DNA of 64,000 bases, from contig BCHH01000021.1 in assembly GCA_001599595.1 (NCBI GenBank), positions 402,703 to 466,702 of the forward strand. Direction: 5' to 3'. Within the stretch, counting starts at the first letter, position 1, and every line of letters begins with the position of its first letter. The position numbers were made by a program, and so were the translations under genes. Source of the stretch: Beverwykella pulmonaria. Lineage: Eukaryota > Ascomycota > Dothideomycetes > Pleosporales > Melanommataceae. The notes beneath the pieces are model-generated. The model was not told where the DNA came from. It saw only the letters and a program-made list of their open reading frames with translations, and made no database searches. Positions 34,835 through 46,944 of the stretch are shown piece by piece.

Positions 34835-35056
34835 ACACAATACCATTTGATGCTGTGCTGATAATGTCGGACCAAAAATCCAGGTTTGTGGGGGTCGAAG
34901 CCCGTCTTATTGCCTGCAACATATGGTGGGATAAATGGAGCAGGGATATATAGTAGGAATGCCCCTCTTTAGATCACCTAGACCGTCAAGTACGCGTCCA
35001 GAGTAGACTCTGCTGCAATGTTCTTCAGCATATCTACAGTATCAACATGCCCAGCA
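34835..35056. other. Short intergenic region
   Basis: Promoter side of the carboxylesterase, with no motif I can name. Confidence 0.5.
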
Positions 35057-35645
35057 TTAGCTCAAATATAGCAACACATCGGGAAAATTGACAACACCAG
35101 CACCGATATAGATCGCAACCCTTTCGCCAAACCACCTTGCTAAGAGACCCACAGTAAGATTTCCCAAACCAGCGTCGGCGGCACCTTGACCCTGAGGCGT
35201 TCTGCGATTCCTTCCTCAGCCTAGCCGTCATAACCGAATCCAAACCAGGTCGGGCAGCGCAGCTTTCGCATCCATATCCCCAGCATCGAGCTGCAGCACC
35301 GAGTCTACCAGCGGGTAATTTCATCTACGAGTATCTCGGTGCGCTCAGGCCTAGACACTGGTACGGTGTTCTTCGTTGCCTCATTCATGTTTGTTTGTCA
35401 GAAACTTTGGAGACAGCCATGGGTGCTGCTTTGCGCCTCGCAATGTCCTCGATTATATCAACCGGAAACGGCTCGTCATGCTCCGGCTCCCGCACTCGCT
35501 GCACAACAGCATGCACCAAATTGAACTGGGCAGCATGTTTCCACGCCCTCAGCGCGTCTTCCTTGATCACGCTCGCGATGCCTTTACCGTCCAGCTCGAC
35601 CTCGATGAAGGCCGCGCTGGCACCTGATGTCGCAGCCAGGCCCAT
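35057..35645 (-). pseudogene. Frame-broken gene remnant, family uncertain
   Basis: On the minus strand, protein-like sequence runs through three frames. First comes ALRAWKHAAQFNLVHAVVQR with GLAATSGASAAF before it. Next is TEILVDEITRW then DSVLQLDAGDMDAKAALPDL. Last is GLGNLTVGLLARWFGERVAI and YIGAGVVNFPDVLLYLS, ending in TAA at 35057. The pieces are in the same order on one strand but separated by frameshifts and stops, so the gene is dead or has introns I could not place. The WKHAAQFNLVHAV part faintly recalls DUF423 membrane proteins; this is weak. Confidence 0.4.
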
Positions 35646-37385
35646 GCCACGCCACGACGTGTACTACAGCGTGCATTGTCTCCTTGCACGTGACGGTGCT
35701 CGGCGAGACTGTTCGAGGAATGCATTACTGGAAGCGTACGAGGTTTGGCCTGGGAAGTCGAAGAGTTAGCCACAGGAGGAGAAGAAGAAGAAGAAGACAA
35801 AGAAAGAGGGGCTAGCTGGTGAGAGTAGAGTATGGAGCGCGAAGACTCGATGCCTTGGGGGCCACCATGCGGTTCAAGGTGGTAGGGTCGGTCGAGAGAA
35901 TGAGTTGATCGTCAATAACAACTTTCCGAGTCAGCGAATGGTACATGATCGAGGTCGTCGAAGGGATCAGGGAAGTGAAGGAGTTGGTGTCGACGGTAGA
36001 GAGGTATTATTGTTTACAGTTATAAGTGGTAATTTTGCTATACGTAGCTAGACTTATTTTTTGCCTGTATTGTATTTTGTTCAGAAACTGTTTTCTGTAG
36101 CAGTAGGTCTACTTGCGTGCTTGCGTACCTTCGTAAAACCCCAAAATCTTCTTTATTCAATCTGTAAATACCATACGACATGAAGCTATCTGCCACCATT
36201 CTTACCATGGGTATTTCTAGAACTCTCGCAGATAAGTGCTACGGGCGGGACTAGTGCGGGCAAAGTTTGATGGAAAAAGTGTAAGTTTCAGTGACATTAG
36301 ACTTTCTTCACTCATGGCTTTGCTTGACAAGGAAATCCAGGGGCGAATTTGAATCTGGAATTTAGACATAGCGAAGAGTCTTGTCGCCCAGCATTACTAT
36401 TTTCTACTTGTCCAACCTTGGCCACCGAGATTCCAAAGCAAATGGAAGGCAGTTATCAAGCACATTCGTAAAGTGTTGGCTCTGTTTTGACCCTAATACC
36501 GGTACTGAATAAACAACTTTGTTCTCTAGGCATAGCCACCGTGAGTTTTAGACTTTGAAAAGATGGCTAGCGAGGAATATTCGAGGGATGGGCGGAATCA
36601 TAGGCATTTGCCTCATGGCTGCTCCCCCACGGTCTCTGCTGGGTGTTTGTCCATTTCTTCGCAGAAACTCCGCATGTCGCTAATAAAATTTGTCTAAAGA
36701 GCTTGCTAATAAGGTTCTATATATTTTTGACGGGCTCATATGCGGAAGAAATTAGCCGTCTTATCAGACAATGAGTGAATGCCGAATGCACGTGACCAAT
36801 ACATGCCTAGCACCTTTTACATATTTGTAGATCTCTGCTCTTTGAATCGGAGGCCGACCATCGCTTGATTAGCTTCAACCTACAACTCCCACAAACCAAC
36901 GACAAATGGTCTAGCCCACACCTGATTAGACATGTAACCCTGTTCCGCGTTCTAATCGATATTTCCAGAGCGAACAATGAAATGGAAGCTCTTGAGTTCA
37001 GTGGAGTGGTACTAGTACCCAGCCCAAGAAATACAGGCTTTCCTTCTCCATGGAGTCGGGACTGAGTATCTCTTCGTCTTCCATCGCTGCTCCGTCACTC
37101 CCGAGAAATCTACAATCGGATTAAAAATAGGGCCGATAAACTTACCGATAATATGATGTGGAGCTTAGAACATATTCCGATCGAGGAGTAGTTTTGCGTC
37201 TTACTACTTGAAAACACCTGTATATCTAAGTCCATGTTAAGCATGCAGTTCGTCGGCACTGACCATCTTCTTCCTATTCCCACTCCGAAACGTCTCGAGC
37301 CCAGAGCCAAGAATACCCCATTCCGACCTCTTTCACGGGTATCACAACACAATTACTTTATAATAGCTGTGTTAATTTCTCCTAT
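35646..37385. other. Intergenic, no gene recognised
   Basis: About 1.7 kb. At 36180 a short frame begins with a signal-peptide-like MKLSATIL but stops after 22 codons. Nothing else is seen. Confidence 0.45.
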
Positions 37386-38944
37386 TCACCACCCAAACTT
37401 TCGTACACCGCCCTCCCACGACGCCCATAAATTTGTACTCCCATCTCCTTCATCATACATAAACCTCAGACATCTGAGTCTTCCTGCGTTGTTCTTTGTA
37501 TTTGACATACCATAATCCTCGGCCATTGTGAACTCTTTAACAAGCTTCCCAGTCCATAGATTCGAAAGTCGTATCCTCGCGCCATCCTGCGCAGCAGCAA
37601 CAAGACCGAGACGCGGGTGCACGTCGAGTCCGAGTTCAAGGTCGTCGGCGTTGTCGTGTTGAAAACGGAGGACGGGTTGCGAGACCGCCGAAGTGACACA
37701 AGGGAATCTGTGGCGTTTTCGTTTATTATTGCGCCTGTTGTCATGGTGGTGGCTACTCCTTTCAGAATCTGGTGAAGAATTTTGAAGGTGAGAGTTTTGC
37801 CTTGACGTCTGATCTTGAGATTGTGCTTTTGCCATGCGCATGTCGTACAGCACGCATGTGCTTTTAACCCCTGAACACACGAGTCTTGTGAAATCGTCAG
37901 CACGGCGGAGTCCCGAGATTGCGTATGGATGTTTGAGGATCTGTCTAGAACCCTTGGCTCGCGTGTCATAGATATAGATTGTGCCGTTCCTGCAGCCAAG
38001 TGCTAGCGTGTTCTCAGACAACCACTCCAGCGCGAAGATGTCGGATTCGAGTTTGAGCGGGGTGCTACTTTCCCAGGATCCGGAATTGGGGCGCGTGAGC
38101 AGCATCAGGGCAGATGAGGCGCCCACGGCAATGTACTCTGTGGAAGTAGCAGGCATGCTATTGCGTAAAGGAAGAGATGAGAAGGAGAGAGGACGTGCTG
38201 CAGAGCCCCAGATTGTGTTACAATGTCGTGGAGTAAACGCCTCACCTAGGTAAGGGCCATCGCGGTCAGGGTCAGTGAGGTAGACGACGGGGGAGCGGTC
38301 GGAGCCGCATGTTGTTACACAGAGCGCTCCGGAGGCTGGGAGGTAGTTGAGTGAAGATACGGGCGATGTCGTTCGTGTCAGGATGTCCCACGGCTGGAAG
38401 GTGTAGGCATTTGGAAGAGTAGAGTGGTCGTCGAGTTCTTCATCCTTGGGAAGAGGGATAAGCGGGTCCGGATGTCGACGCTGGACGCAGGCTTCGCCGG
38501 TAACTACATACAGCGTATTGCTGAGAGGGTCACGATCAAAGTAGCGGATGGACGCGTCGCACACAATGTTTCGAGACTTGAAGCCAGAGGCGATTGCACC
38601 GGGCCACGAATCGCGCATGCGAGAACCACGTCTCAGCCCGATTTCTCGATCGAGAGAAGCGTGGGTGAGGGAGTGGTTGGCGTAGGAACGTACAACAGTT
38701 TCTCTCCGGCGTTTCTTCCAGCTCCTGGCGGCCACATTTTCTTCCCTCTCCTTTTTTCTCTCTCTGGCGACGTTGGTTTGAGAGTACTTGCAGTCTGGGC
38801 GTAGTACGTCTTGGGCGCGTTGGATTTTGAAGTACTTCTTCTTTTCGTTGTCTGTGGGAAGAGGTGAGCAAGGAATGCCTCCATCATGTGCGTATATTTA
38901 TTCAAGTTACCAAAATAGAACCCTGGAATCTCGGGTTGAGCCAT
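37386..38944 (-). CDS. WD40-repeat protein, DCAF4-like
   Basis: Two exons (38944-38911 and 38851-37386; 59-nt intron) give 499 residues. The N-terminus MAQPEIPGFYFDNEKKKYFK is the hallmark of DCAF4-type proteins (IPGFYYD...RYFKI). After a basic helix come seven or so WD-type blades, for example SDIFALEWLSENTLALGC then RNGTIYIYDTRAKG, and ADDLELGLDVHPRLGLVAAA. Animal DCAF4 is a substrate receptor of CUL4-DDB1 ubiquitin ligases; the fungal role is inferred only. The 34-nt first exon is needed to recover the conserved N-terminus, which supports this model. It is divergent from the SelO gene, with start codons 258 bp apart. Confidence 0.85.
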
Positions 38945-39201
38945 GATGGCTCATAGGGCAATGATTTGGGGACGTAGGACGTTGTGGTGCTGAGCTTGCG
39001 CGAGTCATTCGCGAAGAAAATGCCTTATCGATAAGACACCTTAGTGCCGAGGCAATGACGCAACCCTCAATTCACCATCCCACAGTCATCATTAGAGTCT
39101 CGACCTTCAACCCACAATTTGCCTCATCTGCGCCTAATTCCTCTCTGCCTCCAAAATTGAGCACTTCACCCATTTCCTTCCAAATCGTGCATCACAGGCT
39201 G

Positions 39202-41211
39202 ATGCTTCGAAGAACCCTTACCTCACGCCTCCAAACCATCCCCAGACACGAGAACGGAGCACCATTGATCCGCCTGTCCCAAATCATGGCGCACCTCTCC
39301 ACTCCCAACGGCGCCACCAACGGCTACTCTCGCGGTACTCACACTCTAGAATCCCTCCCTAAATCCAACGTCTTCACACGCGCCCTCCCTCCCGACGCCG
39401 CATTTCCCACACCATCAGCTTCCCACGGCGCACCCCGCGAAGCCCTCGGGCCACGACTCGTGAAAGAGGCCTTGTACACCTACGTCCGTCCCGAAATCAC
39501 GCACTCGCCCGAACTATTATGTGTCAGCCAGCGCGCGCTAGACGATCTCGGGTTGGATCCTAAAGAAGCGAACAACGAGAGTTTCAAACACGTTGTTGCA
39601 GGGAACAAACTGTTAACCTGGGACGAGGATACCAAAGAAGGAGAGAGCATATATCCTTGGGCTCAATGCTACGGGGGGTATCAGTTTGGGCAATGGGCAG
39701 GCCAACTCGGCGACGGACGCGCGATATCACTCTTCGAGACCACGAATCCAGATACCGGTCTACGGTACGAAGTGCAACTCAAAGGAGCAGGGAAGACGCC
39801 ATATAGTCGGTTTGCAGACGGGAAGGCAGTACTCAGAAGTAGTATACGGGAGTTCGTTGTGTCGGAGTATTTGAATGCTATTGGGATTCCTACGACGAGG
39901 GCGCTGGCACTGACGCTTGCGCCGAAGTCGAAGGTGCTGAGAGAGCGCATGGAGCCTGGGGCCATTGTGACGCGGTTTGCCCAGAGTTGGGTACGGTTTG
40001 GTACTTTTGATCTACCGCGTATGCGCGGCGACCGAAAACTGCTCCGGATACTTGCAGATTACACCGCTGAGCACATTTACGGCGGGTGGGACAAATTGCC
40101 ATCGAAACTACCTGAAGGCGACATAACTGTAACGCATTCAGAAACCAAGACTGGAATCGCAGCAGATATCACAGAAGGGGAAGGATTGGAAGAAGAGAAC
40201 CGGTACACGCGTCTATACCGCGGCATCCTGCGCGCCAACGCTCGCACAGTGGCAAAATGGCAAGCATACGGCTTCATGAACGGCGTGCTCAACACAGACA
40301 ACACCTCTATTCTCGGCTTATCTATCGACTTCGGTCCCTTCGCCTTCCTGGACACCTTCGACCCCATGTACACGCCCAACCACGATGACCACCAACTGCG
40401 GTACTCGTACCGCAACCAACCCACCATCATATGGTGGAATTTAGTCCGGCTCGGCGAAGCGCTGGGGGAGCTGCTCGGTGCGGGGGCGAACGTCGATGAT
40501 CCTGTGTTCATAGAGAAGGGCGTCACAGAAGAGCAGGCTGACGAGCTTGTAAAACGCGCAGAGGGTATCATCGACCGCGGCGGGGAGGAATACAAAGCCG
40601 TCTTCCTGTCTGAATATAAAGCGCTGATGACGAAACGCCTCGGCCTCAAACACTTCAAAGAATCTGACTTCGCCGAACTATTCAGTGAGTTCTTAGACAT
40701 ATTAGAAGCGTACGAGCTAGACTTCCACCACGCATTCAGACGGCTAGGAACCTTCAAGCTTGCGGAACTGGACACCGAGCAGGCAAGAAAGGACGTAGCA
40801 GGCCGTTTCTTCAAAGCAGATGCCGCGCCGCGACAAGAAGCAGAGAGTCGGGCGCGCATTGCAAAGTGGGTCGAGAAATGGACTGCACGCGTGAGAGAAG
40901 ACTGGGGGGAGGGGAAAGACGCGGAGCGCAAAGTGGAAATGGATAAAGTAAACCCTAATGTAAGTTTCTACACTGTATTCCATGTATTTTCAGTGCTAAT
41001 GAGATTGAAGTTCGTTCCCCGCTCCTGGATCCTCGACGAACTAATCGAGAAAGTGGAAAAGAAAGGCGACCGCGAGATATTGCCCAACATCATGAAAATC
41101 AACCTCGATCCATTTCAAGAAAATTGGGGTTGGGACGCCGGTGAAGAGGAGAGATATTGCGGTGATGTGCCGAAGTTCAGGGGTATGTTGCAGTGCAGTT
41201 GTAGTTCATAG
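39202..41211 (+). CDS. Mitochondrial SelO/YdiU protein adenylyltransferase (AMPylator)
   Basis: Exons 39202-40959 and 41011-41211 give 652 residues. The intron (40960-41010, donor GTAAGT) is 51 nt, a multiple of three with no stop, so it can be read through; removing it restores the family sequence NPNFVPRSWILDE. Family motifs include YGGYQFGQWAGQLGDGRAIS and PYSRFADGKAVLRSSIREF, with a pseudokinase-type nucleotide site and DNTSILGLSIDFGPF. The C-terminus ends CSCSS, the position where animal SelO has selenocysteine; here it is Cys. The first residues of this start (MLRRTLTSRLQ) look like a mitochondrial presequence, as in yeast Fmp40. An upstream in-frame ATG at 39055 would add 49 residues. 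SelO transfers AMP to redox proteins under oxidative stress. Confidence 0.9.
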   Translation: MLRRTLTSRLQTIPRHENGAPLIRLSQIMAHLSTPNGATNGYSRGTHTLESLPKSNVFTRALPPDAAFPTPSASHGAPREALGPRLVKEALYTYVRPEITHSPELLCVSQRALDDLGLDPKEANNESFKHVVAGNKLLTWDEDTKEGESIYPWAQCYGGYQFGQWAGQLGDGRAISLFETTNPDTGLRYEVQLKGAGKTPYSRFADGKAVLRSSIREFVVSEYLNAIGIPTTRALALTLAPKSKVLRERMEPGAIVTRFAQSWVRFGTFDLPRMRGDRKLLRILADYTAEHIYGGWDKLPSKLPEGDITVTHSETKTGIAADITEGEGLEEENRYTRLYRGILRANARTVAKWQAYGFMNGVLNTDNTSILGLSIDFGPFAFLDTFDPMYTPNHDDHQLRYSYRNQPTIIWWNLVRLGEALGELLGAGANVDDPVFIEKGVTEEQADELVKRAEGIIDRGGEEYKAVFLSEYKALMTKRLGLKHFKESDFAELFSEFLDILEAYELDFHHAFRRLGTFKLAELDTEQARKDVAGRFFKADAAPRQEAESRARIAKWVEKWTARVREDWGEGKDAERKVEMDKVNPNVSFYTVFHVFSVLMRLKFVPRSWILDELIEKVEKKGDREILPNIMKINLDPFQENWGWDAGEEERYCGDVPKFRGMLQCSCSS

Positions 41212-41310
41212 CGTGCTGGCTGCTCAGACTCACGGAATCGAATAAGAACGAGGGCATACATAAACACACACCCGCGCTACAAACATCATTTGATGTGTTG
41301 AAACAGAAAT

Positions 41311-42875
41311 CTAAACATCCACACCCCCGACCAAATACTCCCCCACCTCAACCCCCACACTCCTCCCCAATCCCCTAACATATTCCCACCCAAAGCCCAC
41401 CCTCCACCGTCCCCCCTCCCCAAGCACATCACCACTCCCCATCCCGCCTGTCCTCACAAGCAATCTCATACTCGTCAGCGTAGCAATCTGCGTGTGCAAA
41501 TCTGCCGTCTGTGGTAGGGGCGCATCCAACAAACTCCTGAACACCGCCAACAGCCTATCTAGCGTGAAAGGGGAAGGCGTTAATAAGTGTCGAGGTATCT
41601 TCCGAGATTTCTTCGCGGAGGTTGTGGACGGGGCGCGGCGCCTATTCTTCCGCTTGTCCGTATGCTTCATGAAATATGTGATGTCTGTTCGCTGAGGGTT
41701 GTACGAGGAGAGGTATGCCGCGATGAGGAGGTATGTCGTGTAATACGGTAAATCGTGCTGGAGGCCAGGCACTTTCTTCACTGCAGCTCGGGGGGTCGCG
41801 GGGAGGACTTCACCAGTAGTCTTGCCCGGCACCGCGGCATCGTCCGAAGAAGTCGAAATGATACGATCCAAAACGGAGTCTTCCACCTGAAAAAGATGCC
41901 GCCTATTCACCATCAGTCTCGAAAAATCCCTCGTCCCAAAGCTCCCGTCAACAACCGGCCGCACAAACTCTGCCCACAGCCTCAAACTCGTGTTTCTGAA
42001 ACTAACCAGATCCCTCCCCGTATTTTTTGATAAAGAGTCCCACACCGCGCCTAGGAACCGGTTCCAGAGCCACGCGTCGTCCTCGGCCGCGATGTCCGAC
42101 GTATAATCCGGGAATTTGTCTTCGTCCGGCGGCGTTGGGAAGATCTTGGGCGGATTCACGTTGAGGATGTGCAGGAGCGAGGTGCGTGTATAGGCCGGGA
42201 AGTGCAGGTGTGGGACACCGGGTTTGTGGAGCTGGGAGGTGAGTGAGAGGGTCGAGATGAGGAGGATGGAGAGATTTGGAATCTACAATCATTATCAGCC
42301 AGAATTCATTCGGTAGGGGTTGCTGGGGATAGGAGAGAAAATATACATACAACCTCCCCGAACCTCGCCAGCGCCGGCAACAGCGTAGCAGGCGCCTCCC
42401 TCTGCTTATCCACGCCATCAAAGACCAGCACAAATTTCCCTCCAGCCAACCCACGAACCCTCCATTCATCCAACAGCCGTCCCAATCCCAGAACCAACGT
42501 ATTCAGACTCTCCGTACGTGAATAAGCCCTCCTTTCACTCTTCTCCCCCGTATGACCATCCCACGCGTCCAGACTAGCTGCCATCGTACGCTCGAGCAGA
42601 TGTCTTCCAGTAATGCATTCTCGGCTGTTGATAATGGCATGAGAGAGCCCCGAGACTGAGAGGTAGGAGCGGATGATGGAGGATTTTCCGGTTGCCGTGA
42701 GACCGTGGGCGACGAGGAGGGGAGGCGATGGGAGATGCGTCTGAGAGGGTGTTAGTTATGGTGCGGTTCGAGGTTTGAAGGGGCTTACCGAGTATAGCGC
42801 GGAGAGCTGGCGGATCTGAGATTCGCGACATGGGAATTCGGTATTGAGCTGTAAGAGGATTTCGTTGGGCAGCAT
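41311..42875 (-). CDS. ORC5: Origin recognition complex subunit 5
   Basis: Three exons (42875-42789, 42740-42351, 42282-41311; introns 48 and 68 nt) give 482 residues, normal for Orc5. The start reads FPCRESQIRQLSALYS, typical of Orc5. The Walker A motif GLTATGKSS is at residues 42-50 and the Walker B VLVFDGVD near 150. The C-terminal ORC5 domain contains RTDITYFMKHTDKRKNRRRA and ends with a winged-helix-type segment. Orc5 binds ATP within the six-subunit ORC that marks replication origins and loads MCM. The GTG at 42159 that begins an uninterrupted frame is not a start; it lies inside exon 3. Confidence 0.92.
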
Positions 42876-43071
42876 TGCGGTTGTGGTTGATGTGTTGATG
42901 CTGGTGTTGAGGTAAGGTTTAAAGTTCATGACGCGCTTGGACTAGGATGGAACGGACGCGCATGCACGTGCAAAGACATGAAATCACCACGATCAACTAT
43001 GTAAAGAAAAACAATTCGTGCATTTGCGCGTGTTATACAGCTGAAATACAATTCTATCGTCCCAAACCCGT
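42876..43071. other. Short intergenic region
   Basis: Fewer than 200 bp between the ORC5 start and the TAD3 stop. No feature recognised. Confidence 0.5.
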
Positions 43072-44383
43072 CTAAATATGCATGGTATCTTTGATGCTCG
43101 AAACAGGATCCTCCTTCTCCTCATCAACCCAATCCCAGGCCAAGAACTTCCAATTCAGTTCCGAAGGACGCCAAAAAATGCCGTGTCCAAGTCCGTTGCC
43201 CACTCCGATACTACCATCAACTCCTTTGACTGCCGCATCCGCAGACAGTCCTCCTGTTAGTGGCATCCTGCGACCAAAAACGCATCGTCTGAATCGAGAA
43301 TGCAGGATTGCCATCGAGCACATAACGCACGGCTCGTGCGTGATGTAGATGTCTAGATCCATGCACAGGTATCCATTAGGTGAGAGGTTATCCAAGGCGA
43401 AGAAGTGCTGCTCCAGGTCTGTTAACGGCAAGTCGCAGAATAGCGGTCGGTCTAAGAAGGCAGGATTAGTGCCAGCAACTCTGAGTCGTTTCTTCGCAAC
43501 CATAGCGATGGTTCGTTCTACAGCATGCGCCATAACATTTCCCTGGCCTTCCTGCGGTTCGGCCTCTCCCGTTGGCGACCGCCAGCGACAGTCACCTGCC
43601 ACGGCAATGACTTTGGAAACACCGCTGGTCTTATCTACGACGACGCATCCGATATTTACTCCCAGCTGCCTTTCGGATACCTGGCTGCCAGCTGCCCTAG
43701 CTAGAGCAAGCCAGTGTCCTACCTCGTCCTGGATTTCTGTAGTGTTCCGTAACACCAGGCTCGGATGCGGGCCATATGGATTGGTGTTTTTGTAGGCAAT
43801 GGGCCAGTAGTCTAGGCTCCACTTTGCGGCTTGTTCGGCCGACGTGGGCGCCAGGGCGGGCACCGTAACGTACAGAATTCTCGGCGGGGTGGGGTGGATG
43901 TCAAAAGGCGGGCTCTGGCGCAACGCGAGGAGCAGGTCGGCATGCTGGATGTACCGCGTGGGAGAAACGAGGAAGAATCGCACTGCATCAAGTTCTTCAG
44001 CAAGAGCGTCTTCAGTCACTTCAGGTTCCTCGTCCTCATCGCCGCTTGGCAAGCGGGATGGCGAATGGAATGTCTTCTGCAGGTGCGGCGGCAGGAACTT
44101 GAACTGCACGACGCGGCGCAGGTGGCCGAAGTCTGAGGTCCGCAAGTCGGGGATGGCTGCGTGGATCGCGCTGGACGGTCAGCAGGACGAAGGATGATGA
44201 TCGACTAAGAGCTCACTCCTTGACGGCGTTTGCGTGTTTGGCCGACACCTCGACGACGTACGCGCTGTAGGTTTCGAGTGCGGCGCGCACCTCATCTTTC
44301 GTCTTCAGAGGCACTAGCTGGCCGCGGCGTGCGACGAGGCTAAGCTGCTCGATGCTACTCGAGGCGGTCTCAGTTGTGCTCAT
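43072..44383 (-). CDS. TAD3: tRNA-specific adenosine-34 deaminase subunit Tad3
   Basis: Exons 44383-44217 and 44170-43072 (46-nt intron) give 421 residues. The C-terminal half is a cytidine/deoxycytidylate-deaminase fold. The zinc ligands are His in MAHAVERT (near 269) and the cysteines in HEPCVMCSMA (near 334). The usual catalytic HAE is HAV here, which is the known mark of Tad3/ADAT3, the non-catalytic partner of Tad2. The heterodimer converts A34 to inosine in tRNA anticodons. The N-terminal region binds tRNA and is poorly conserved. The C-terminus GIFWRPSELNWKFLAWDW is typical for the family. Confidence 0.92.
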
Positions 44384-44853
44384 GGCATGGCAGCTTATCG
44401 CGGCGTCGGAGAGGGCGAGTTGTAGGGTTGGTTATTGGTGAAAGCGAGATGGATGGTGGGCTGTATGCAAACAATGCAAACACTCGGCAGTTGAGGCTTG
44501 CCCTTTCCCGAGACTTGGCTAGAACATCTTATGTTCAATAGCCCTTGCTCTCCAGGGTTCTCCGCACTTACTAACACGAGCATGGCCCGTTTTCTCATTC
44601 TGCCCGAGCATGTCAGGCAGTCTCGCCGGAATTCTTCATCCCAAGTGGACGGCAACCTCAAGAACAGGCACCATACCCTCGTCTTCATCTGCCGAGCGCG
44701 CTAATTATGCAAGCACCTGGGGAAGCGATCAGCATGACAATTCTCTTGACTCGGGAAGTTGCTGAAATACTTTATATCCCCATGTAGATCTTGGTAGGAT
44801 CAAGTGTCGATTTTTTTTCCCGGCCTCTTTATCGCCTTGTGTCGGTGTTCGCA
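44384..44853. other. Divergent intergenic region, TAD3 / MFS pump
   Basis: A 470-bp gap holding both promoters. No feature recognised. Confidence 0.5.
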
Positions 44854-46827
44854 ATGGATGCAAAGGGCGAAGAAGTTCAGCAGGTGGATACCGTGGATAC
44901 CTCACATCATCATTCGAAACATGTACACCCACGCATCGTGCCTCTCGAGGAGGAGGCAGTGGAGGATGTTAAGCACGTTGATCTCTCCTGGAGGTCATGG
45001 CTCGTCGTTTTCGTCACATGTTTCGCGCATGTCCCCCCCACCCCAATCCAATCGCCTTCAACACAACGCTAATATTTGCTTCCAGTATCATGTCCCAAGT
45101 CTTTGTTGTGGTAGCAGCAGGAAGTGTAATCTCCTTTATCATCCGTGATCTCGGCGAGCCCGCTATAGCCGGCTGGGTCATTCAGGTACCATGTCCGCCT
45201 TGCTCATGTTTTCCGCAATGCTCACCCTAACAGGGACCCCTACTGATGCAAAGCGTACTATCTCCCCTCGTTGGCCGGCTCTCTGATGTGCTGGATCGGA
45301 AATTCCTCGCGTCCATGCCACCTCTCATCGCTTGTGCCGGTGCAATTATCTGCGCTAAAGCGACATCAATGAACATGCTCATAGGTGGTGGCATATTGAT
45401 TGGCGTCACGCTCGCTACCATTTCCATTGTGCAGTCCATCCCGAGTGAGATCCTTCCGCTCAAGTACAGGGCGCTGGCCAATGGATTTGCATTTGTAGGA
45501 GGAGCCGTTGGTGGACTGTAAATACAACCTATCCTCTATCAAGAGTGAAGATACTGACATGAGATCTGCAGGGTAGGAGGACTCTCTGCAGGCGCCGTGA
45601 CAAACGTCAACCCCAGCGGCTGGCGTAACATCTTCTGGATCCAAGCCGCATTGCACGGCTTCACATCTTTCGGCCTTCTCGCCTTTTACTGGCCTAGAAA
45701 GCGGTCAGATTACCCCAAAATGACTTTGAAAGAAGTCATTTGGGCTTGTGATCCTATTGGAAGTCTCCTATTTGTGGTATCTGCGACTTTCACGCTACTT
45801 GCGCTCAATTGGGCTGGCGGTCGTTACAAATGGTCCAATCCACATGTGGCCGCACCACTGAGCGTTGGCCTTGTCCTACTTACCTTATTCTGCTTATACG
45901 GTATGTATTTAACAATGTCCCCACAATTGAAGTAAATTCCACTAACAGTCACCAGAGTGGAAAGGCAGAGACGACGGCATCGTAGCCCACGTCTTCTTCT
46001 CGCGCGGCCCCAACTTCTTCCTCGCTACATTCGCCTTTGCCGTCGAAGGCTGGATCTTCTACTCCGCCGTGAACTCCGTAACCCCTCAGATCATCCTCAA
46101 TCTTGGCTTTGAGAATAACTCCTGGGACATTGCCATTCGCCAGCTCTCGTACAAATTGCCATCTTTGCTCTTCTGTCTACCAATCACGATGTACGCGACT
46201 TACTTCAAGGATATGCGGACACCGCTCGTAGTCACATTCACCATTTTCCTTGCTGCGACAATTGGGTATGCGTGTATTGAACCAAGCTGGGATGCCGCGC
46301 AGATCGCACTTACGGTGTTGACAGGTATTGGCACGGCGGGACCGCTGACGTTACTGGTGGCTTGTGTGCAGTTTTCTGCACCTCACGCTTTCCTTTCGAC
46401 TGCTACCGGTCTCGCATTCTCCGCCCGCGCGATAGGAGGTGCCTTCGGCTCAGCCGTCATATCCGCCGTCATAAACTCCCGTCTCACATCGCACTACGCA
46501 ACCGACGTCTCCAGCGCCGCTATCGCGGCTGGCCTACCTTCTTTTTCCGTTGCAGCCCTCCTAAAAGCTATGGCTGCCGGTAAAACCGGGGCGGGTGTGC
46601 AAGGTGTCACGCCGGCAGTTATGGCAGCGGCGTGGGACGCAAGCCATTGGAGTTATGCGCGGGCATATCGGTTGGGATGGTGGAGTGTGGTGCCATTTGT
46701 GGTGTTGGCGACAGTGGCAGTGGCATGTATGAAGGACGTAAAGGAATTGATGACAGAGAAAGTAGAGGCTACAGTTGAGAGGGAGGTTATAGACGATGAG
46801 GCTGTGGATGAGAAGAATGGAGTGTGA
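44854..46827 (+). CDS. MFS efflux pump, TRI12/siderophore-transporter type (14 TM)
   Basis: Five exons (44854-45026, 45086-45185, 45234-45517, 45572-45900, 45956-46827) give 585 residues, the size of Fusarium TRI12. Motif A appears as GRLSDVLDRKFL, and GGAVGGLVGGLSAGAV marks the motif C region typical of drug:H+ antiporters. Fourteen hydrophobic segments can be counted. The first intron only keeps frame if it starts with GC (GCATGT at 45027) and ends at the CAG at 45083-45085, giving CFAIMSQVFVV. The other introns are 48, 54 and 55 nt with GT-AG ends. The pump probably exports a toxin or other metabolite, or takes up siderophores; no biosynthetic cluster lies next to it. Confidence 0.88.
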
Positions 46828-46944
46828 AGGGGTGGTAGTATTTAACACTAGTTTGATTTGGTGAGCATCTATAAAGACCCTCAACTGACTAAGATCGTAC
46901 TAATTCTAAAAGTTATTGTTGGAAGATAATCAATAGAGGACTAG

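Noticed and set aside
36180..36248. Small secreted protein starting MKLSATIL
   Set aside because: The frame ends after 22 codons and no workable intron extends it.
39681..40931. Long antisense frames under SelO
   Set aside because: They mirror the codon bias of the real gene and show no family motif.
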